From: Rhizobium vallis
Lineage (GTDB): Bacteria; Pseudomonadota; Alphaproteobacteria; Rhizobiales; Rhizobiaceae
DNA length: 64,000 nt
NCBI RefSeq assembly: GCF_003985155.1
Contig: NZ_ML133693.1
Location: forward strand, 282,522 to 346,521
Direction: 5' to 3'
The position numbers and the translations under genes are program-made. Shown piece by piece: positions 63,368 to 64,000 of this stretch (the stretch's first letter is position 1; each line of letters begins with the position of its first letter). Below the pieces are notes generated by a model that worked only from the letters and a program-made list of their open reading frames with translations, ran no database searches and was not told where the DNA came from.

Positions 63368-63675
63368 GCTGGATCATCGCCTGCAAACTCGATGACATCG
63401 AACAGGAAGGCGCCATCCGTTTCGATCATGGCAGCCGCACCTATGCCATCTACCGGGGTCCCGACGATAGCGTCTACTGCACCGCAGGCCTCTGCACCCA
63501 CGAGGCGATCCACCTTTCCGATGGATTGGTCATGGATTTCGAAGTGGAATGTCCCAAGCATTCCGGCGCCTTCGACTACCGCACCGGCGAAGCCCTCAGA
63601 CTTCCCGCCTGCGAGAATTTGAAAACCTATCCGGCCGAGGTGATCGACGGGGAAGTTCGCGTGGCTCTCGCCTGA
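63364..63675 (+). CDS. mocE: MocE-like Rieske [2Fe-2S] ferredoxin
   Basis: 103 residues. The Rieske cluster ligands are C44-T-H46 and C63-P-K-H66, in CTHEAIHL and CPKHSGAF, the normal spacing for soluble Rieske ferredoxins. The start ATG overlaps the stop of the hydroxylase gene (ATGA). It should deliver electrons to that hydroxylase. The ferredoxin reductase (MocF-like) is not within the window and may lie to the right. Confidence 0.88.
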   Translation: MSWIIACKLDDIEQEGAIRFDHGSRTYAIYRGPDDSVYCTAGLCTHEAIHLSDGLVMDFEVECPKHSGAFDYRTGEALRLPACENLKTYPAEVIDGEVRVALA

Positions 63676-63746
63676 GCCGGCACATCAGCGGGCCGGAACG
63701 GCCTCCGGAATGCATCGGGTGGCCCGGCACCCATTGGGAGGAAATC

Positions 63747-64000
63747 ATGAAGTCTATTTGTGTGGCGGCCATCCTGGCCGCCCTGACGGCTAGTGCTGCC
63801 TCGGCCGAGACGATCGGCGTCTCGATGCAGAGTTTCGACAACAACTTTCAGACGCTGTTGCGCGAAGGCCTGAGCGCAAGAGCTACCCAGGTGGGCGGGG
63901 TCAGCCTCCAGATCGAGGATGCGCAGACCGACGTCTCCAAGCAGCTCAACCAGGTCAACAATTTCATCGCAGCGGGCGTCGATGCGATTATCGTGACACT
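63747..64000 (+). CDS. mocB: Sugar/cyclitol ABC binding protein, MocB-like (5' part, runs off right edge)
   Basis: The first 84 codons are visible. A signal peptide (MKSICVAAILAALTASAASA) precedes ETIGVSMQSFDNNFQTLLREG and VSKQLNQVNNFIAAGVDAIIV, the N-terminal lobe of ribose/rhizopine-type (peripla_BP_4) binding proteins. GGGAGGAA precedes the ATG. Its place directly after mocD/mocE-like genes supports a MocB-like, inosamine-type ligand; simple sugar or inositol specificity remains possible. Confidence 0.75.
   Translation, partial: MKSICVAAILAALTASAASAETIGVSMQSFDNNFQTLLREGLSARATQVGGVSLQIEDAQTDVSKQLNQVNNFIAAGVDAIIVT

Overview
The window reads as part of a large repABC replicon (megaplasmid or chromid) of a fast-growing Rhizobium of the R. 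leguminosarum/R. etli type. The grounds are GC-rich coding sequence, a complete repABC partition/replication module with its antisense RNA and RepB-binding palindromes, a RIME1-like Rhizobium intergenic repeat, many ABC importers and sugar oxidoreductases, and rhizopine-type (moc) genes at the right edge. I see no rRNA, tRNA, transposase, phage gene or CRISPR array.

Layout. 1-5.6 kb: glycerol catabolism (glpR, 5'-part of glpD), a DMT exporter with divergent LysR, a dienelactone-hydrolase-like protein, GNAT, DUF992. 6-11.4 kb: small envelope/periplasmic proteins (glycine-zipper lipoprotein, EF-hand protein, DUF1328), a four-helix membrane protein, VOC protein, ABC-F ATPase, aldose-1-epimerase-like protein. 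11.4-17.2 kb: EmrAB-type efflux pair with divergent TetR; mannonate dehydratase with FCD-type GntR. 17.3-23 kb: surface polysaccharide genes (sialyltransferase-like protein, O-antigen-ligase-like protein, FlaA1/WbpM-type dehydratase, phosphoglycosyl transferase, GNAT). 23.2-27.9 kb: repC, ctRNA, repB, parS, repA (all minus) and an XRE regulator. 28.2-34.5 kb: Fsr-type MFS, FMN reductase, MetQ/MetN/MetI-type importer and DszA/NtaA-type monooxygenase, together probably organosulfur scavenging. 34.6-40.9 kb: methylmalonyl-CoA mutase, FAH-family enzyme, two Gfo/Idh/MocA oxidoreductases, VOC protein. 41-42.8 kb: TetA-like exporter and TetR with tet-operator-like palindromes. 42.8-50 kb: AraC regulator divergent from a CUT1 sugar ABC operon ending in a MocA-aldo/keto-reductase fusion. 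50-57.2 kb: GbsR/MarR-type regulator, cydDC, cydAB, cydX (cytochrome bd) behind a well-spaced FNR/FixK-type promoter. 57.4-60.9 kb: HupE, a 2-hydroxyacid dehydrogenase, Tim44-domain protein, YbaK. 61-64 kb: LacI regulator, MocD-like hydroxylase, MocE-like Rieske ferredoxin and the start of a MocB-like binding protein.

The most informative non-coding signals are: (i) the anaerobox plus correctly spaced -10 upstream of the cyd operon, followed by a perfect 26-bp palindrome; (ii) a RIME1-like element separating cydB from cydX and overlapping the cydB stop; (iii) an 18-codon ORF that bridges repA and repB and contains one of two identical parS palindromes; (iv) paired operator-like palindromes at the emrAB/tetR and tetA/tetR divergent promoters; (v) 11-bp-phased CGAA repeats at glpD. 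All functional calls come from reading the sequence and remembered family knowledge; no database search was run.
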